Positions 37,200 to 46,358 of a DNA stretch of 64,000 bases are shown here, piece by piece. This DNA comes from Acinetobacter calcoaceticus (lineage in GTDB: Bacteria; Pseudomonadota; Gammaproteobacteria; Pseudomonadales; Moraxellaceae). The notes beneath the pieces were generated by a model. It worked only from the letters and a program-made list of their open reading frames with translations, had not been told where the DNA came from and ran no database searches. A program made the translations under genes and the position numbers. The stretch spans positions 46,401 to 110,400 of the forward strand of contig NZ_JADVKT010000009.1 of NCBI RefSeq assembly GCF_016508255.1, written 5' to 3'. Position 1 is the first letter of the stretch, and each line of letters opens with the position of its first letter.

Positions 37200-39614
37200 T
37201 TATTCAGCCTTTGATTTAGCATTTGCCTTTTTCTTTTTAGGCTTAGACTTTTTCTTTACTTTTTCTGGTTTACTTTCTGCTTTTGCAGAAGTTTTTTTAC
37301 CAGGCTTTTTAGTATAAGAACTAGGCTTAGCTTTTTCTTTCTTTTTGTGAACAGGTCTTTCGCCATCACTACTCGTTGGTTTACTGAAAACTTCTTCAGT
37401 TGCCTGTGGAGATGTTTTCGTTGTACGTGGAGCTCGGCTACGAACGACTCGTCCTGCATGTGTGACTTGTTGAAGTAGCTGGAAGTCAATTTTGCGTTCT
37501 TCAAGATTTACGCCAGCAACCTGAATTTTAACTTCATCACCTAAACCAAAGACCTGACCCCGATTTTGACCTACAAGATTTTGACTCGCTTGGTCATAAA
37601 TAAAGAAGTCATCACCGAGTTGGCTAATATGGATCATACCATCGACGTATAAGTCTTTAAGAGTTACGAATAAACCAAATTCGGTTACCGCACTTACAAT
37701 ACCAATGAACTCTTCGCCTAAATGCTGTTGCATGTAGTGACATTTCAACCAAGTCGTTACGCTACGAGAAGCTTCATCTGCACGACGTTCAGTTTTAGAA
37801 AAATGTTCACCAGCATCATCTAGTGCGGCACCAGAGAGAGGAGAAGGTTTTTGTTTCAAGTGTGCCTTGATAGCACGGTGCAACAATAAATCTGGGTAAC
37901 GACGGATTGGCGAAGTGAAATGCGTATACGCTTCATATGCCAAACCATAGTGACCCGCATTTTTTGCGCCATAATAAGCTTGCATCATTGAGCGTAATAA
38001 AACGGCATGAATACTTGGTGCATCTATGCGGTCTTTGGTGGCTTCAATAACTCTTTGATAATCTGCTTGAGTTGGCTGATCAGGGAAGGGTAGACCAAGC
38101 AATTTCACAAAGTCTTTCACTTTTTGAATACGTGAAAACTCAGGAGCTTCATGCACGCGATATAACATTGGAATATCGTTTTCTAACGCGTATTCAGCCG
38201 CAGCGACGTTAGCAAGCAACATGCATTCTTCAATAAGCTTATGTGCTTCATTACGTGTACGTGGCAAAATTTCTTTAATTCCACCCAACTCATCAAAAGT
38301 CATGTACGTTTCAACGGTTTCAAATTCCATTGCATGACGGTCGGCACGCAAGTTTTTCAAAATTTGATAAAGTTGGAAAAGCGTATTTAATGATTTATGA
38401 ACATCACGATCTTTTGGAATCGCGTCTGTTGCGCCTTCAAAATATTGTGCTACTTGTGTGTAGGTCAAACGCGCTTTTGAGTGCATGACCGATGGATAAA
38501 ACTCATAGCCAGTTACACGGCCTGTACGAGAGAGTTTAATGTCACAGACCATACATAAGCGGTCTACATGAGGGTTCAGAGAGCACAAGCCGTTTGACAA
38601 TGCCTCTGGTAGCATTGGTAATACAAAGTGTGGGAAATATACTGAAGTGCCTCGTTCCTCAGCTTCTTCATTAAGGGCTGAGTTTAAGCGTACATAATGG
38701 CTTACGTCGGCAATTGCGACTACAACACGGTAACCACCACCCGGACGTTTTTCTGCATAAACTGCATCGTCAAAATCTCGGGCATCTTCACCATCAATTG
38801 TAACTAATGCTAAATCTCTTAAATTAATACGGCCTTCACGGTCTTGAGCAGATGGCTCTTTAAAACTTTCAGCTTCTTTTAATACCTGATCTGGAAACTC
38901 ATATGGCAAACCAAATTCAAGAATGGTTTGTGGAATGATAATTTCTGTATCAGCTTTGTCTGCCATAGACTGAATAATATGTGCCGTTGAAAACTCTTCG
39001 CGGGTCGGATAAGTATCAATTGCAACACGTAGCATATCGCCAACATTCGCTTCAGCATGTTTTACGAGTTCTTTTTCCAAAGGAATAGGCTGGTGCTGAT
39101 TAGGATTGTTGGGTTGAATAAAATATTCGCCATCATGAACTGACAATTTACCGATCAATTGTTTGACGCGATGTTGCAAAACTTCTGTAATAAAGCCCCA
39201 AGGTTTACCTTTACGGTCTACCGAAGTCTGGCGCACTCTAACTCGGTCACCATTAAATACTAAACGTAGTTCACGTTCAGGAAGTAAAAGGTCAGTTTGA
39301 CCATCAATATGTGCTGTACCTAAACCTTTACTATTAATATAGACAGTTGCTTCATATGTTGGTTGATCTGCCACCAACTGAAATTTAAAACCGTCTTTCA
39401 TGATTTGACCATCACGAACCATAGCACTTAAACGATGACTTAATGCTTCGATACTTTTTTGGTCATGAATATTAAAATGATCGACAAGCTCTGCATGAGA
39501 TTGTGGTGTTTGCACCTGCTCCAATGTATCTAAAATAAGAGTACGGCTTGGAATAGGATTGTCATAACGTTCAGCTTCAGCTTTCGCTTCAGGGTCAGCC
39601 CAGTTTTTTGTCAT
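37200..39614 (-). CDS. rnr: Ribonuclease R
   Basis: 3'-5' exoribonuclease acting on structured RNA. 804 residues: N-terminal helix-turn-helix and cold-shock domains, RNB catalytic domain with DGEDARDFDDAVYAEK near residue 275-290 (metal-binding Asp cluster), S1 domain (GIVSAVTEFGLFVTLKDL) and a Lys/Ser-rich disordered tail of about 80 residues. ATG 39614 (MTKNWADPEAKAEAERYDN) is preferred; a GTG at 39629 would add five residues. A terminator separates it from prlC. Confidence 0.96.
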   Translation of the reverse strand: MTKNWADPEAKAEAERYDNPIPSRTLILDTLEQVQTPQSHAELVDHFNIHDQKSIEALSHRLSAMVRDGQIMKDGFKFQLVADQPTYEATVYINSKGLGTAHIDGQTDLLLPERELRLVFNGDRVRVRQTSVDRKGKPWGFITEVLQHRVKQLIGKLSVHDGEYFIQPNNPNQHQPIPLEKELVKHAEANVGDMLRVAIDTYPTREEFSTAHIIQSMADKADTEIIIPQTILEFGLPYEFPDQVLKEAESFKEPSAQDREGRINLRDLALVTIDGEDARDFDDAVYAEKRPGGGYRVVVAIADVSHYVRLNSALNEEAEERGTSVYFPHFVLPMLPEALSNGLCSLNPHVDRLCMVCDIKLSRTGRVTGYEFYPSVMHSKARLTYTQVAQYFEGATDAIPKDRDVHKSLNTLFQLYQILKNLRADRHAMEFETVETYMTFDELGGIKEILPRTRNEAHKLIEECMLLANVAAAEYALENDIPMLYRVHEAPEFSRIQKVKDFVKLLGLPFPDQPTQADYQRVIEATKDRIDAPSIHAVLLRSMMQAYYGAKNAGHYGLAYEAYTHFTSPIRRYPDLLLHRAIKAHLKQKPSPLSGAALDDAGEHFSKTERRADEASRSVTTWLKCHYMQQHLGEEFIGIVSAVTEFGLFVTLKDLYVDGMIHISQLGDDFFIYDQASQNLVGQNRGQVFGLGDEVKIQVAGVNLEERKIDFQLLQQVTHAGRVVRSRAPRTTKTSPQATEEVFSKPTSSDGERPVHKKKEKAKPSSYTKKPGKKTSAKAESKPEKVKKKSKPKKKKANAKSKAE

Positions 39615-39833
39615 GTCGTTTTGTTTCACGCTTGGCAGATAAGTTTAGCATAAGCCATGCAGACCCGAACTGCACGTTTAGGTTTGCAATAATGTGTTAT
39701 GCACTACAGTATTTTGATGAAGAAATAATATCTATCTTAACAAGCGTTTGATCGAAAAAGACGAAAATAATGAGGAAATTGCTTAAAAAATAATTCATTG
39801 AACTAAAAAACAAGAAAATTTCAGTATGATGAC

Positions 39834-39862
39834 TTGAACAATGTGGTTTTAGTTTGTATTAT
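39834..39862 (+). promoter_or_regulatory. Promoter of the tRNA-Ser/tRNA-Arg unit
   Basis: TTGAAC (39834-39839), a 17-base spacer and TATTAT (39857-39862), 13 bases before the mature tRNA-Ser end. Confidence 0.75.
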
Positions 39863-39875
39863 GGCGGCTCGTTCC

Positions 39876-39966
39876 GGTGAGGTGGATGAGTGGCTGAAAT
39901 CACTTCCCTGCTAAGGAAGCATACCTATTACTGGTATCGAGGGTTCGAATCCCTCTCTCACCGCCA
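39876..39966 (+). tRNA. tRNA-Ser (GCT)
   Basis: 91 bases with encoded CCA. Acceptor GGTGAGG / TCTCACC, anticodon loop CTGCTAA giving GCT, long class II variable arm (AGCATACCTATTACTGGTAT), T arm GAGGG-TTCGAAT-CCCTC. Confidence 0.95.
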
Positions 39967-39975
39967 TTACTTAAT

Positions 39976-40052
39976 GCGCTCATAGCTCAGCTGGATAGAG
40001 CACTTGGCTACGAACTAAGGGGTCGGGAGTTCGAATCTCTCTGAGCGCACCA
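39976..40052 (+). tRNA. tRNA-Arg (ACG), copy 1
   Basis: 77 bases with encoded CCA; acceptor GCGCTCA / TGAGCGC, anticodon loop CTACGAA (ACG, read as ICG after deamination), T arm GGGAG-TTCGAAT-CTCTC. Nine bases after tRNA-Ser, so co-transcribed. Confidence 0.96.
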
Positions 40053-40090
40053 AGTAAATAGAACGAATCGCTGAAAGGCACACAAGTTAC

Positions 40091-40167
40091 GCGCTCATAG
40101 CTCAGCTGGATAGAGCACTTGGCTACGAACTAAGGGGTCGGGAGTTCGAATCTCTCTGAGCGCACCA
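40091..40167 (+). tRNA. tRNA-Arg (ACG), copy 2
   Basis: Identical to copy 1. Followed by a terminator that is also found, almost unchanged, after copy 3. Confidence 0.96.
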
Positions 40168-40178
40168 ACTTGAAGAAT

Positions 40179-40204
40179 TAACCGCTTTTATAGCGGTTTT
40201 TTTG
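40179..40204 (+). terminator. Terminator after tRNA-Arg copy 2
   Basis: AACCGCT / AGCGGTT around TTTAT and seven T. Confidence 0.93.
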
Positions 40205-40275
40205 TGCTTGTTTTTTAGTGATTTTAAAAAAAATCTAAATTTATAACTTTTTAATTATATTAGAGATAATCATAA

Positions 40276-40869
40276 ATGAACCTAGCTTTATTCGATTTTG
40301 ACGGCACGATTACTCATAACGATACATTCAGCTTATTTCTTAAATTTTCTTTGAATAGAAAAACCCAAATAATAGGCGGGATTCGTCTTGCACCTTATAT
40401 TGCAGGTTATAAGCTTGGATGGGTAACGGATAGAATCATTCGGACTAAGCTCTGCCAAGTAGGGTATATTGGTTATGATGCGAACTCCCTAAAAGATATG
40501 GGACAAGAGTTTGCTAAAAAGGTACTTCCTACATGTGTTCGTGAAAACGCATTGGAGCGTATTCTCTGGCATAAAGAGCAGGGAGATCAGGTCGTTGTTG
40601 TATCTGCGTCATTAAATGTTTATTTGGAAAGTTGGTGTCAGTCTTTAGGTTTAGACCTTATCTGTAATCAACTTGAAATACGTAATGGTATTTTGACAGG
40701 TGATTTTATTGATGGTGATTGTGGTTATTTAGAAAAAGTAAATAGAATTAAAAATAAATATGATTTAAGCCAATATTCTATAATTTATGCTTATGGCGAT
40801 ACACCTAATGATTGTGCAATGTTAGAGTTGGCACATAAGAAATATTATAAATGGCAAGAAGTGAATTAA
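40276..40869 (+). CDS. HAD-IB family phosphatase
   Basis: 197 residues. Motif I FDFDGTIT (residues 7-14, nucleophile and acid/base Asp), motif II VVVSAS near 115, motif III Lys in YLEKVNRIKNK near 159, motif IV YGDTPND near 177. The helical cap between I and II is of the subfamily IB (phosphoserine-phosphatase-like) type. Substrate unknown. It is the first gene inside the tRNA-Arg-flanked segment and converges on the repeat-protein gene. Confidence 0.88.
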   Translation: MNLALFDFDGTITHNDTFSLFLKFSLNRKTQIIGGIRLAPYIAGYKLGWVTDRIIRTKLCQVGYIGYDANSLKDMGQEFAKKVLPTCVRENALERILWHKEQGDQVVVVSASLNVYLESWCQSLGLDLICNQLEIRNGILTGDFIDGDCGYLEKVNRIKNKYDLSQYSIIYAYGDTPNDCAMLELAHKKYYKWQEVN

Positions 40870-40898
40870 TATTAACTAATACTTAAAAGTATATATAA

Positions 40899-40931
40899 AA
40901 AAGAAAGCCACTATATCCGTGGCTTTCTTTA
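40899..40931. terminator. Bidirectional terminator between HAD phosphatase and repeat-protein genes
   Basis: AAAGAAAGCCAC / GTGGCTTTCTTT, 12 pairs, seven-base loop. Confidence 0.9.
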
Positions 40932-40937
40932 GCTTTA

Positions 40938-43472
40938 TTAAACAGTATGTAAAGAATTATCTAAGAAGTGATCAGTAAGTAATGACTGAGGTACTAAACT
41001 ATGAACAGTATTTGTTACACTCGATACTGTAGAAGTTACTCCACCTAAGTTACCGCTAGTTAATCCATCTAATAAGCCAGAGATAACGTCTGAGCCGCTT
41101 GCACCAGTCACACCACCAGTTAAACTACCTACGATATCAGTTACGATACCAATAGGGTTGCTGCCGGTCGCACCACCCGTTACACCACCGATAATGTCAG
41201 TCACTGTACCGAGTGGGCTATCACCACCTACACTGCCAGTTAAGCCACCGATAACGTCGGTAACTGTGCCAAGCGGGTTGCCGCCAGTAGTACCGCCTGT
41301 TACACCGCCGATAATATCAGTCACTGTACCAAGTGGACTATGGCCACCTGCTACACCGCCAATAGTACCAGTCACACCACCTAGAATGTCAGTTAAAATA
41401 CCAGTCGCAGTTGAGCCATTATGAACAAGAGTATTGATAACACCAGTTGCATGATCAGTTGCACCTTGGATATTACCACCCACTAAATCAGATACAACCT
41501 CCAGAGAACCATTTACAGTGTCGCGAGAGGTTTCGAAAGTTAGAGTGCCAAGGTGAGCAATATCAGTAACAGGATGTTCAGTTTGAGGAAGTACACCTAC
41601 TACAGTGTCTGCAACCGTATTAATTCCTGTATTAATAATACTGGTTTTTAAGCTTTCAACGCCCTGAAGGACATCTATACCACTTTGCACAACGTTAACT
41701 ACTGGAGAAATAGGTGATGTGCCACCACCAATAACGCCCCCCGTCACACCACCGATAATGTCAGTAACGGTACCAAGCGGGTTGCCGCCAGTCACACCAC
41801 CAGTTACACCGCCGATAATGTCGGTAACAGTGCCAAGCGGGTTGCCGCCAGTAGCACCGCCAGTTATACCGCCGATAATGTCAGTAACAGTGCCAAGCGG
41901 GTTGCCGCCAGTAGCACCGCCAGTTATACCGCCGATAATGTCAGTAACAGTACCAAGAGGGTTGCCGCCAGTAGCACCACCAGTTACACCACCGATAGCA
42001 CCAGTCACACCACCCAGAATGTCAGTTAAAATACCAGTCGCAGTTGAACCGTTGTGAACCAATGTTCCAATAATACCTGTTGCAGAGTGGGTCGCTCCTG
42101 AAATATCACCACCGACTAAGTTAGACACAGTTTCTAAAGCACCATTTACTGTGTCACGAGAAGTTTCAAAAGTTAAAGTGCCAAGATGGGCAATATCAGT
42201 AACAGGATGTTCAGTTTGAGGAAGTACACCCACTACGGTGCCTGCAACTGTATTAATGCCTGTATTAATAATACTGGTTTTTAAGCTTTCAACGCCCTGA
42301 AGGACATCGATACCACTTTGAACAACATTAACTACTGGAGAAAGAGGAGATGTACCGCCGCCGATAATGCCACCTGTCACGCCGCCAATAATATCAGTAA
42401 CAGTACCAAGTGGGTTTCCACCAGTCGCACCGCCTGTCACACCACCGATAGCGCCAGTTACACCGCCGATAATATCAGTAACCGTACCAAGCGGATTGCC
42501 GCCAGTTGTGCCACCTGTCACACCGCCGATAGCACTAGTTACGCCGCCGATAATATCAGTAACCGTACCAAGTGGGTTTCCACCAGTTGTGCCGCCTGTC
42601 ACACCACCGATAGCACCAGTCACACCACCCAGAATGTCAGTTAAAATGCCAGTCGCAGTTGAACCGTTGTGAACCAATGTTCCAATAATACCTGTTGCAG
42701 AGTGGGTCGCTCCTGAAATATCACCACCGACTAAGTTAGAAACAGTTTCTAAAGCACCATTTACTGTGTCACGAGAAGTTTCAAAAGTTAAAGTGCCAAG
42801 ATGGGCAATATCAGTAACAGGATGTTCAGTTTGAGGAAGTACACCCACTACGGTGCCTGCAACTGTATTAATGCCTGTATTAATAATTCCAGTTTTTAGG
42901 CTTTCGACACCTTGAAGAACATCAATACCACTTTGAACAATGTTAATTACTGGTGAAAGTGGAGAAGTTCCGCCACCCACTACACCACCAATAATATTAG
43001 TTACTGCACCAAGAGGGTTACTTCCGGTAGCACCACCAGTCACACCACCGATAATATCGGTAACAGTACCAAGCGGGTTGCCGCCAGTAGTACCACCCGT
43101 CACGCCACCGATAGCACCAGTTACACCACCAATAACATTAGTTACTGTGCCAAGAGGGTTACTACCAGTTACACCACTGATAGCGCCAGTAACAGTCTCA
43201 AGTGGGTGGCCACTAGTTATACCAGCAACAACATTGGTTACTGTTCCTAATGGATTTGTTGAGCCGACGGTACCAGTTACAGTACCAACGACACCTGTTG
43301 TTACGTGACTAACGGTATTAGTTACTGTTGAAAGAACATTTGAAAGTAAGCCTGTTGAAACGTGTGCGTCAACAGAGGAGCCAGTGTTTACAGTGGTATT
43401 TGCCGATACGCCATTACCCAAGCCTTGAGTAACTTTTGAGATCGAAGATACGAGATTTGTTAGTAAAAACAT
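40938..43472 (-). CDS. Large Gly/Val/Thr-rich tandem-repeat protein, unknown function
   Basis: 844 residues, strikingly poor in charged residues. Two kinds of repeat. Short units of about 20 residues (NPLGTVTDIIGGVTGG) recur throughout. Three long blocks of about 125 residues, near residues 168-291, 373-496 and 585-711, run from SPLSPVVNVVQSGIDVLQ through GVLPQTEHPVTDIAHLGTL to HNGSTATGILTDILGG. No typical signal peptide; the N-terminus MFLLTNLVSSISKVTQG is only mildly hydrophobic. Regular hydrophobic/Gly/Thr alternation suggests a beta-rich, perhaps fibrous or surface protein. AGGAAA precedes the ATG. The proline-rich open frames on the other strand are shadows of the repeats. Confidence 0.8.
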   Translation of the reverse strand: MFLLTNLVSSISKVTQGLGNGVSANTTVNTGSSVDAHVSTGLLSNVLSTVTNTVSHVTTGVVGTVTGTVGSTNPLGTVTNVVAGITSGHPLETVTGAISGVTGSNPLGTVTNVIGGVTGAIGGVTGGTTGGNPLGTVTDIIGGVTGGATGSNPLGAVTNIIGGVVGGGTSPLSPVINIVQSGIDVLQGVESLKTGIINTGINTVAGTVVGVLPQTEHPVTDIAHLGTLTFETSRDTVNGALETVSNLVGGDISGATHSATGIIGTLVHNGSTATGILTDILGGVTGAIGGVTGGTTGGNPLGTVTDIIGGVTSAIGGVTGGTTGGNPLGTVTDIIGGVTGAIGGVTGGATGGNPLGTVTDIIGGVTGGIIGGGTSPLSPVVNVVQSGIDVLQGVESLKTSIINTGINTVAGTVVGVLPQTEHPVTDIAHLGTLTFETSRDTVNGALETVSNLVGGDISGATHSATGIIGTLVHNGSTATGILTDILGGVTGAIGGVTGGATGGNPLGTVTDIIGGITGGATGGNPLGTVTDIIGGITGGATGGNPLGTVTDIIGGVTGGVTGGNPLGTVTDIIGGVTGGVIGGGTSPISPVVNVVQSGIDVLQGVESLKTSIINTGINTVADTVVGVLPQTEHPVTDIAHLGTLTFETSRDTVNGSLEVVSDLVGGNIQGATDHATGVINTLVHNGSTATGILTDILGGVTGTIGGVAGGHSPLGTVTDIIGGVTGGTTGGNPLGTVTDVIGGLTGSVGGDSPLGTVTDIIGGVTGGATGSNPIGIVTDIVGSLTGGVTGASGSDVISGLLDGLTSGNLGGVTSTVSSVTNTVHSLVPQSLLTDHFLDNSLHTV
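41761..42000. repeat. 60-base tandem repeats in the repeat-protein gene
   Basis: Four consecutive 60-base units; the second and third (41821-41880, 41881-41940) differ by one base. Each encodes 20 residues, so gain or loss of units keeps the frame. Confidence 0.9.
41985..42970. repeat. About 615-base long-period repeat in the repeat-protein gene
   Basis: The block around 42046-42360 recurs at 42661-42970 (offset 615 bases, 205 codons) with few changes; a more diverged third copy lies at about 41340-41720 (offset 633). Confidence 0.85.
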
Positions 43473-44049
43473 GTTGGTCTATTTCCTATATAATTATGTA
43501 TTTTTAAGTAAGTATTATTTATTGCGCTACATAATTAATGAGATTTGTATCTCAATAATTGGAATTTAGTATTGGTTAGATATCAAAAGCTGTCAATGTG
43601 TATTTCTAGTCACATTTTTGATGCTAATAATATTTAGAGGAATAGTAATTTATTTAATTTAGACATAAAAATAATAATGGTTTTTATATAATATTTTTTT
43701 AATTAATTAGATTTTTCTTATATTTTCACTTATTTGAAGCATTATATTAGATGAATTTTATTTGGGTTTATAATGCTAAAGCTCAACTAGAAATATATTA
43801 TTTCTATAATGTTGACTAAAATAGTCGCCTTTAACTTCTAGTTATATGGTCAAATACTTCAAAAAGCCTATAAAACTTATTTGAAAAAAAATATTTCAAA
43901 TACATCTTAGATGAGAAAAACGTCAGTAATTTTATCGACTATTTGATGGAAAGTAGGATACTGGCTAAGAACTAGACGGTTGATGACAGAAATATGAAAA
44001 AAGGCTTCCTAAGCTAGGAAAAGTGCGTATAATGCGCAACATCAAGTAC
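43473..44049. other. AT-rich non-coding stretch upstream of the repeat-protein gene
   Basis: 577 bases without a credible gene. It should hold the minus-strand promoter of the repeat protein (ATAATTATAT-like elements near 43480-43500) and, at its right end, the tRNA promoter with TATAAT at 44028-44033 and a TTCCTA/TAGGAA inverted repeat around 44006-44020. Its base composition is more AT-rich than the flanking genes. Confidence 0.6.
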
Positions 44050-44126
44050 GCGCTCATAGCTCAGCTGGATAGAGCACTTGGCTACGAACTAAGGGGTCGG
44101 GAGTTCGAATCTCTCTGAGCGCACCA
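44050..44126 (+). tRNA. tRNA-Arg (ACG), copy 3
   Basis: Identical in all 77 bases to copies 1 and 2, but 3.9 kb away and with its own -10 (TATAAT, 44028-44033). Confidence 0.96.
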
Positions 44127-44137
44127 ACTTGAAGAAT

Positions 44138-44164
44138 TAACCGCTATATATAGCGGTTTTTTTG
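44138..44164 (+). terminator. Terminator after tRNA-Arg copy 3
   Basis: AACCGCTATA / TATAGCGGTT and seven T. Confidence 0.92.
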
Positions 44165-44242
44165 TGCCTTAATTTTATACTTTTTAATAAAAAAACTGGC
44201 CGCTTATAGCAACCAGTTTTAAAAAGAAACGGGATTAAAAAA

Positions 44243-44935
44243 TTAGCTGAACGTTTTAAAACGATGTTCATCTTCAATAAAAGCTTTTTCGCCTGCTTCA
44301 CCTTCAATAGATCCAAAAACTAACTGAGCTCTTAATTTCCAGTCGGCTGGAATATTAAATGCAGTATTAATTTTCTCATCAATAATTGGATTGTAGTGCT
44401 GCAACGAAGCGCCAATGCCTTGTTCCGCCAACACATTCCAAACAGCAAATTGTGCAATTGCTGTTGAATGTTCAGACCAAATTGGAAAATTATCGGCATA
44501 CGTTTCAAACTGTTCTTGTAAGCTTTTAATTACATTTTTATCTTCATAGAATAAAACTGTGCCGACACCTGCTGCAAAGCTTTGGATTTTTTGCTCTGTT
44601 CCAGACACTGCTTCCGCTGGAATAATATCTTTTAAAACCTCTAAAACAGTATTCCAAAAAGTTTGATGTGATTGCCCAAATAAAACTGCGGCACGAGATG
44701 ATTGGGAGTTAAATGCAGATGGACTATGTTTTACAGCTTCTTGAATAAGTTTTTCAATCTCGATAGGAGATTGTGCTAAATTTTTTCCAATTGAATAGAT
44801 TGAACGGCGATTTTTAATTAATTCTAAAAAACTTTTTTCATTGAAAGAAGGGGCCTCTTGAGTGGCTTGTATGCCCACATCTTTTGAGACAGTTGCTTTT
44901 TGATTTAAGCCAAATAATTTTGCAAAAAAAGACAT
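44243..44935 (-). CDS. Nitroreductase-family protein
   Basis: 230 residues, resembling the Fmr/HBN1-type FMN nitroreductases: IKNRRSIYSIGKNLAQSP near the start (flavin-contact Arg-Arg-Ser), KHSPSAFNSQSSRAAVLFG, and AEQGIGASLQHYNP near 167. Reduces nitro compounds or quinones in the cytosol; physiological substrate unknown. The open frame extends much further upstream, but MSFFAKLFG at 44935 has GTGGAA before it and is the likely start. The first 30 residues are a variable leader before the domain. Confidence 0.85.
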   Translation of the reverse strand: MSFFAKLFGLNQKATVSKDVGIQATQEAPSFNEKSFLELIKNRRSIYSIGKNLAQSPIEIEKLIQEAVKHSPSAFNSQSSRAAVLFGQSHQTFWNTVLEVLKDIIPAEAVSGTEQKIQSFAAGVGTVLFYEDKNVIKSLQEQFETYADNFPIWSEHSTAIAQFAVWNVLAEQGIGASLQHYNPIIDEKINTAFNIPADWKLRAQLVFGSIEGEAGEKAFIEDEHRFKTFS

Positions 44936-45157
44936 GAGACATTCCACTAAGAAGGGTGATACTCTTATTGTAGAAATTTTTAAAAGTGAAATAAGCTCAA
45001 AAAATATGAATCTATGTTCTATATATGCAACGAAGAATGAAGTCGTACTAGCTATATTCGGCTTTTGAACAAAAACAAAAAATAGCCTTTGATTCATTTT
45101 AAAGCTGAAATGAATATGCTCTAATAGTTTTGATTTATTGAGTATTGATGCAGTGCA

Positions 45158-45655
45158 ATGACCGAGCAAAAAACAGCTTTATCTTTACGTTACTATTTGA
45201 ATTTAGACGAGTCACAAGATGGATTTTCATTAGTGACGTTTGGGAAAAAGCAATTTACCCGTTTTCTAACACCTGCGATTAGTATTGCAATTATTATTTG
45301 GGGATTTTATTTAGGCCTTTCAGGGGTTGGTCGATATTATATCGCTTTAGGTATATTTTTTCTGGTAATGCAAGGTTTAATGCGTTATTGGCTTTTACCA
45401 ATGTTATTTAAGCGTCAATTTGTTCGTTACCAGTTTGGAAAGAGTGAGCAGGGAATCGATCTATATCAGGATTATTTTGAGCTTTATGCTAATGGGCGTA
45501 AGCAAGTTATGCAATATGCAGAGGTGCAAACCTTTGCGAAAGGTAAGTTGACTTACATGCTAGAGCTAAAAAATAAAACTGTAATTATTGTGCCAAAGCG
45601 AGCGTTTGCACAGGTTTCAGATCAAACTATATTTGAAAATACATTTAAGAAATAA
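45158..45655 (+). CDS. YcxB-like membrane protein
   Basis: 165 residues: short N-terminal beta part, two transmembrane helices (about 38-55 and 60-80), then a soluble domain with KSEQGIDLYQDYFELYANGRKQVMQYAEV and IIVPKRAF, the layout of YcxB-family proteins (unknown function). No clear ribosome site before the ATG. Probably followed in the same transcript by the FAH-family gene 39 bases on. Confidence 0.55.
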   Translation: MTEQKTALSLRYYLNLDESQDGFSLVTFGKKQFTRFLTPAISIAIIIWGFYLGLSGVGRYYIALGIFFLVMQGLMRYWLLPMLFKRQFVRYQFGKSEQGIDLYQDYFELYANGRKQVMQYAEVQTFAKGKLTYMLELKNKTVIIVPKRAFAQVSDQTIFENTFKK

Positions 45656-45694
45656 ATTATTGGAATTATCAGTCGCAACAACAAAGGAAGCCTA

Positions 45695-46336
45695 ATGAAT
45701 ACACGTCCTTCAAAAATCGTTTGCGTGGGCAGAAGTTATGCCGATCATGTCAAAGAATTAAATAATGCTATGCCTGATAAGCCGATATTATTTATTAAGC
45801 CACCGAGTAGCTTGATTGGTTTAAATGACGGTATTTCATGGAATCCAGCTTGGGGCAGTTGTCATTTTGAGTGTGAACTAGTCTTACGCATTGACCAGCC
45901 TTTAAAGGGTGAAACAGACCCTGAAAAAGCATTAAAAGCGATTGGTGCGGTGACTTTAGGTCTTGATTTAACCATGCGTGATTTACAGAATGATCTGAAA
46001 AGTAAAGGTCACCCATGGGAGCGTGCAAAAGCTTTTGATGGTGCTTGTGTTTTGTCAGACTGGGTCGATGTGAGCGAAATTAAAGATTGGCAAGAAACCA
46101 AATTCACTTTCCATATTAATGACGAGTTACGTCAGGATGGAAATACTGCACTATTAATGTTTACGATTGGCGATCTGTTAACTGATATTAATCAAGTCTT
46201 TTCACTCGAGCCGGGTGATGTGATTATGACAGGCTCACCTGCTGGTGTTGGGCCATTGCATTCGGGTGATCAGTTAAAAATGACATTAAAAGGTGCAACA
46301 CAGGATTTTGTGTGGAAAACTTTTGTAAAAGCATAA
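45695..46336 (+). CDS. Fumarylacetoacetate hydrolase (FAH)-family protein
   Basis: 213 residues, single FAH domain like YcgM/FAHD1, whose members act as acylpyruvate hydrolases or oxaloacetate tautomerase/decarboxylase. Metal-binding acids are visible: HFECELVL (two Glu) near 58 and GLDLTMRDLQ (Asp) near 92; VIMTGSPAGVGPL near 180 is the C-terminal signature. AAGGAA six bases before the ATG. Confidence 0.88.
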   Translation: MNTRPSKIVCVGRSYADHVKELNNAMPDKPILFIKPPSSLIGLNDGISWNPAWGSCHFECELVLRIDQPLKGETDPEKALKAIGAVTLGLDLTMRDLQNDLKSKGHPWERAKAFDGACVLSDWVDVSEIKDWQETKFTFHINDELRQDGNTALLMFTIGDLLTDINQVFSLEPGDVIMTGSPAGVGPLHSGDQLKMTLKGATQDFVWKTFVKA

Positions 46337-46358
46337 TTCGCTAAACTACTTATTTATT

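Larger units (their letters stand above)
40091..40207 (+). repeat. Direct repeat DR-1: tRNA-Arg plus terminator
   Basis: 117 bases covering tRNA copy 2, CCAACTTGAAGAATTAACCG and the terminator up to TTTTTTTGTGC. Matches 44050-44167 except in the terminator loop. Confidence 0.85.
44050..44167 (+). repeat. Direct repeat DR-2: tRNA-Arg plus terminator
   Basis: 118 bases matching 40091-40207: tRNA, linker CCAACTTGAAGAATTAACCG, terminator stem and TTTTTTTGTGC, with changes only in the terminator loop. Confidence 0.85.

Noticed and set aside
41158..43308. Long proline-rich open frames on the plus strand opposite the repeat protein
   Set aside because: They are the antisense reading of the 60-base repeats, have no ribosome sites and no start context; open only because the repeat unit lacks stops in that frame.
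43856..44049. Possible integrase remnant next to tRNA-Arg copy 3
   Set aside because: No frame with integrase motifs was found in the 577-base stretch or anywhere in the flanked segment.
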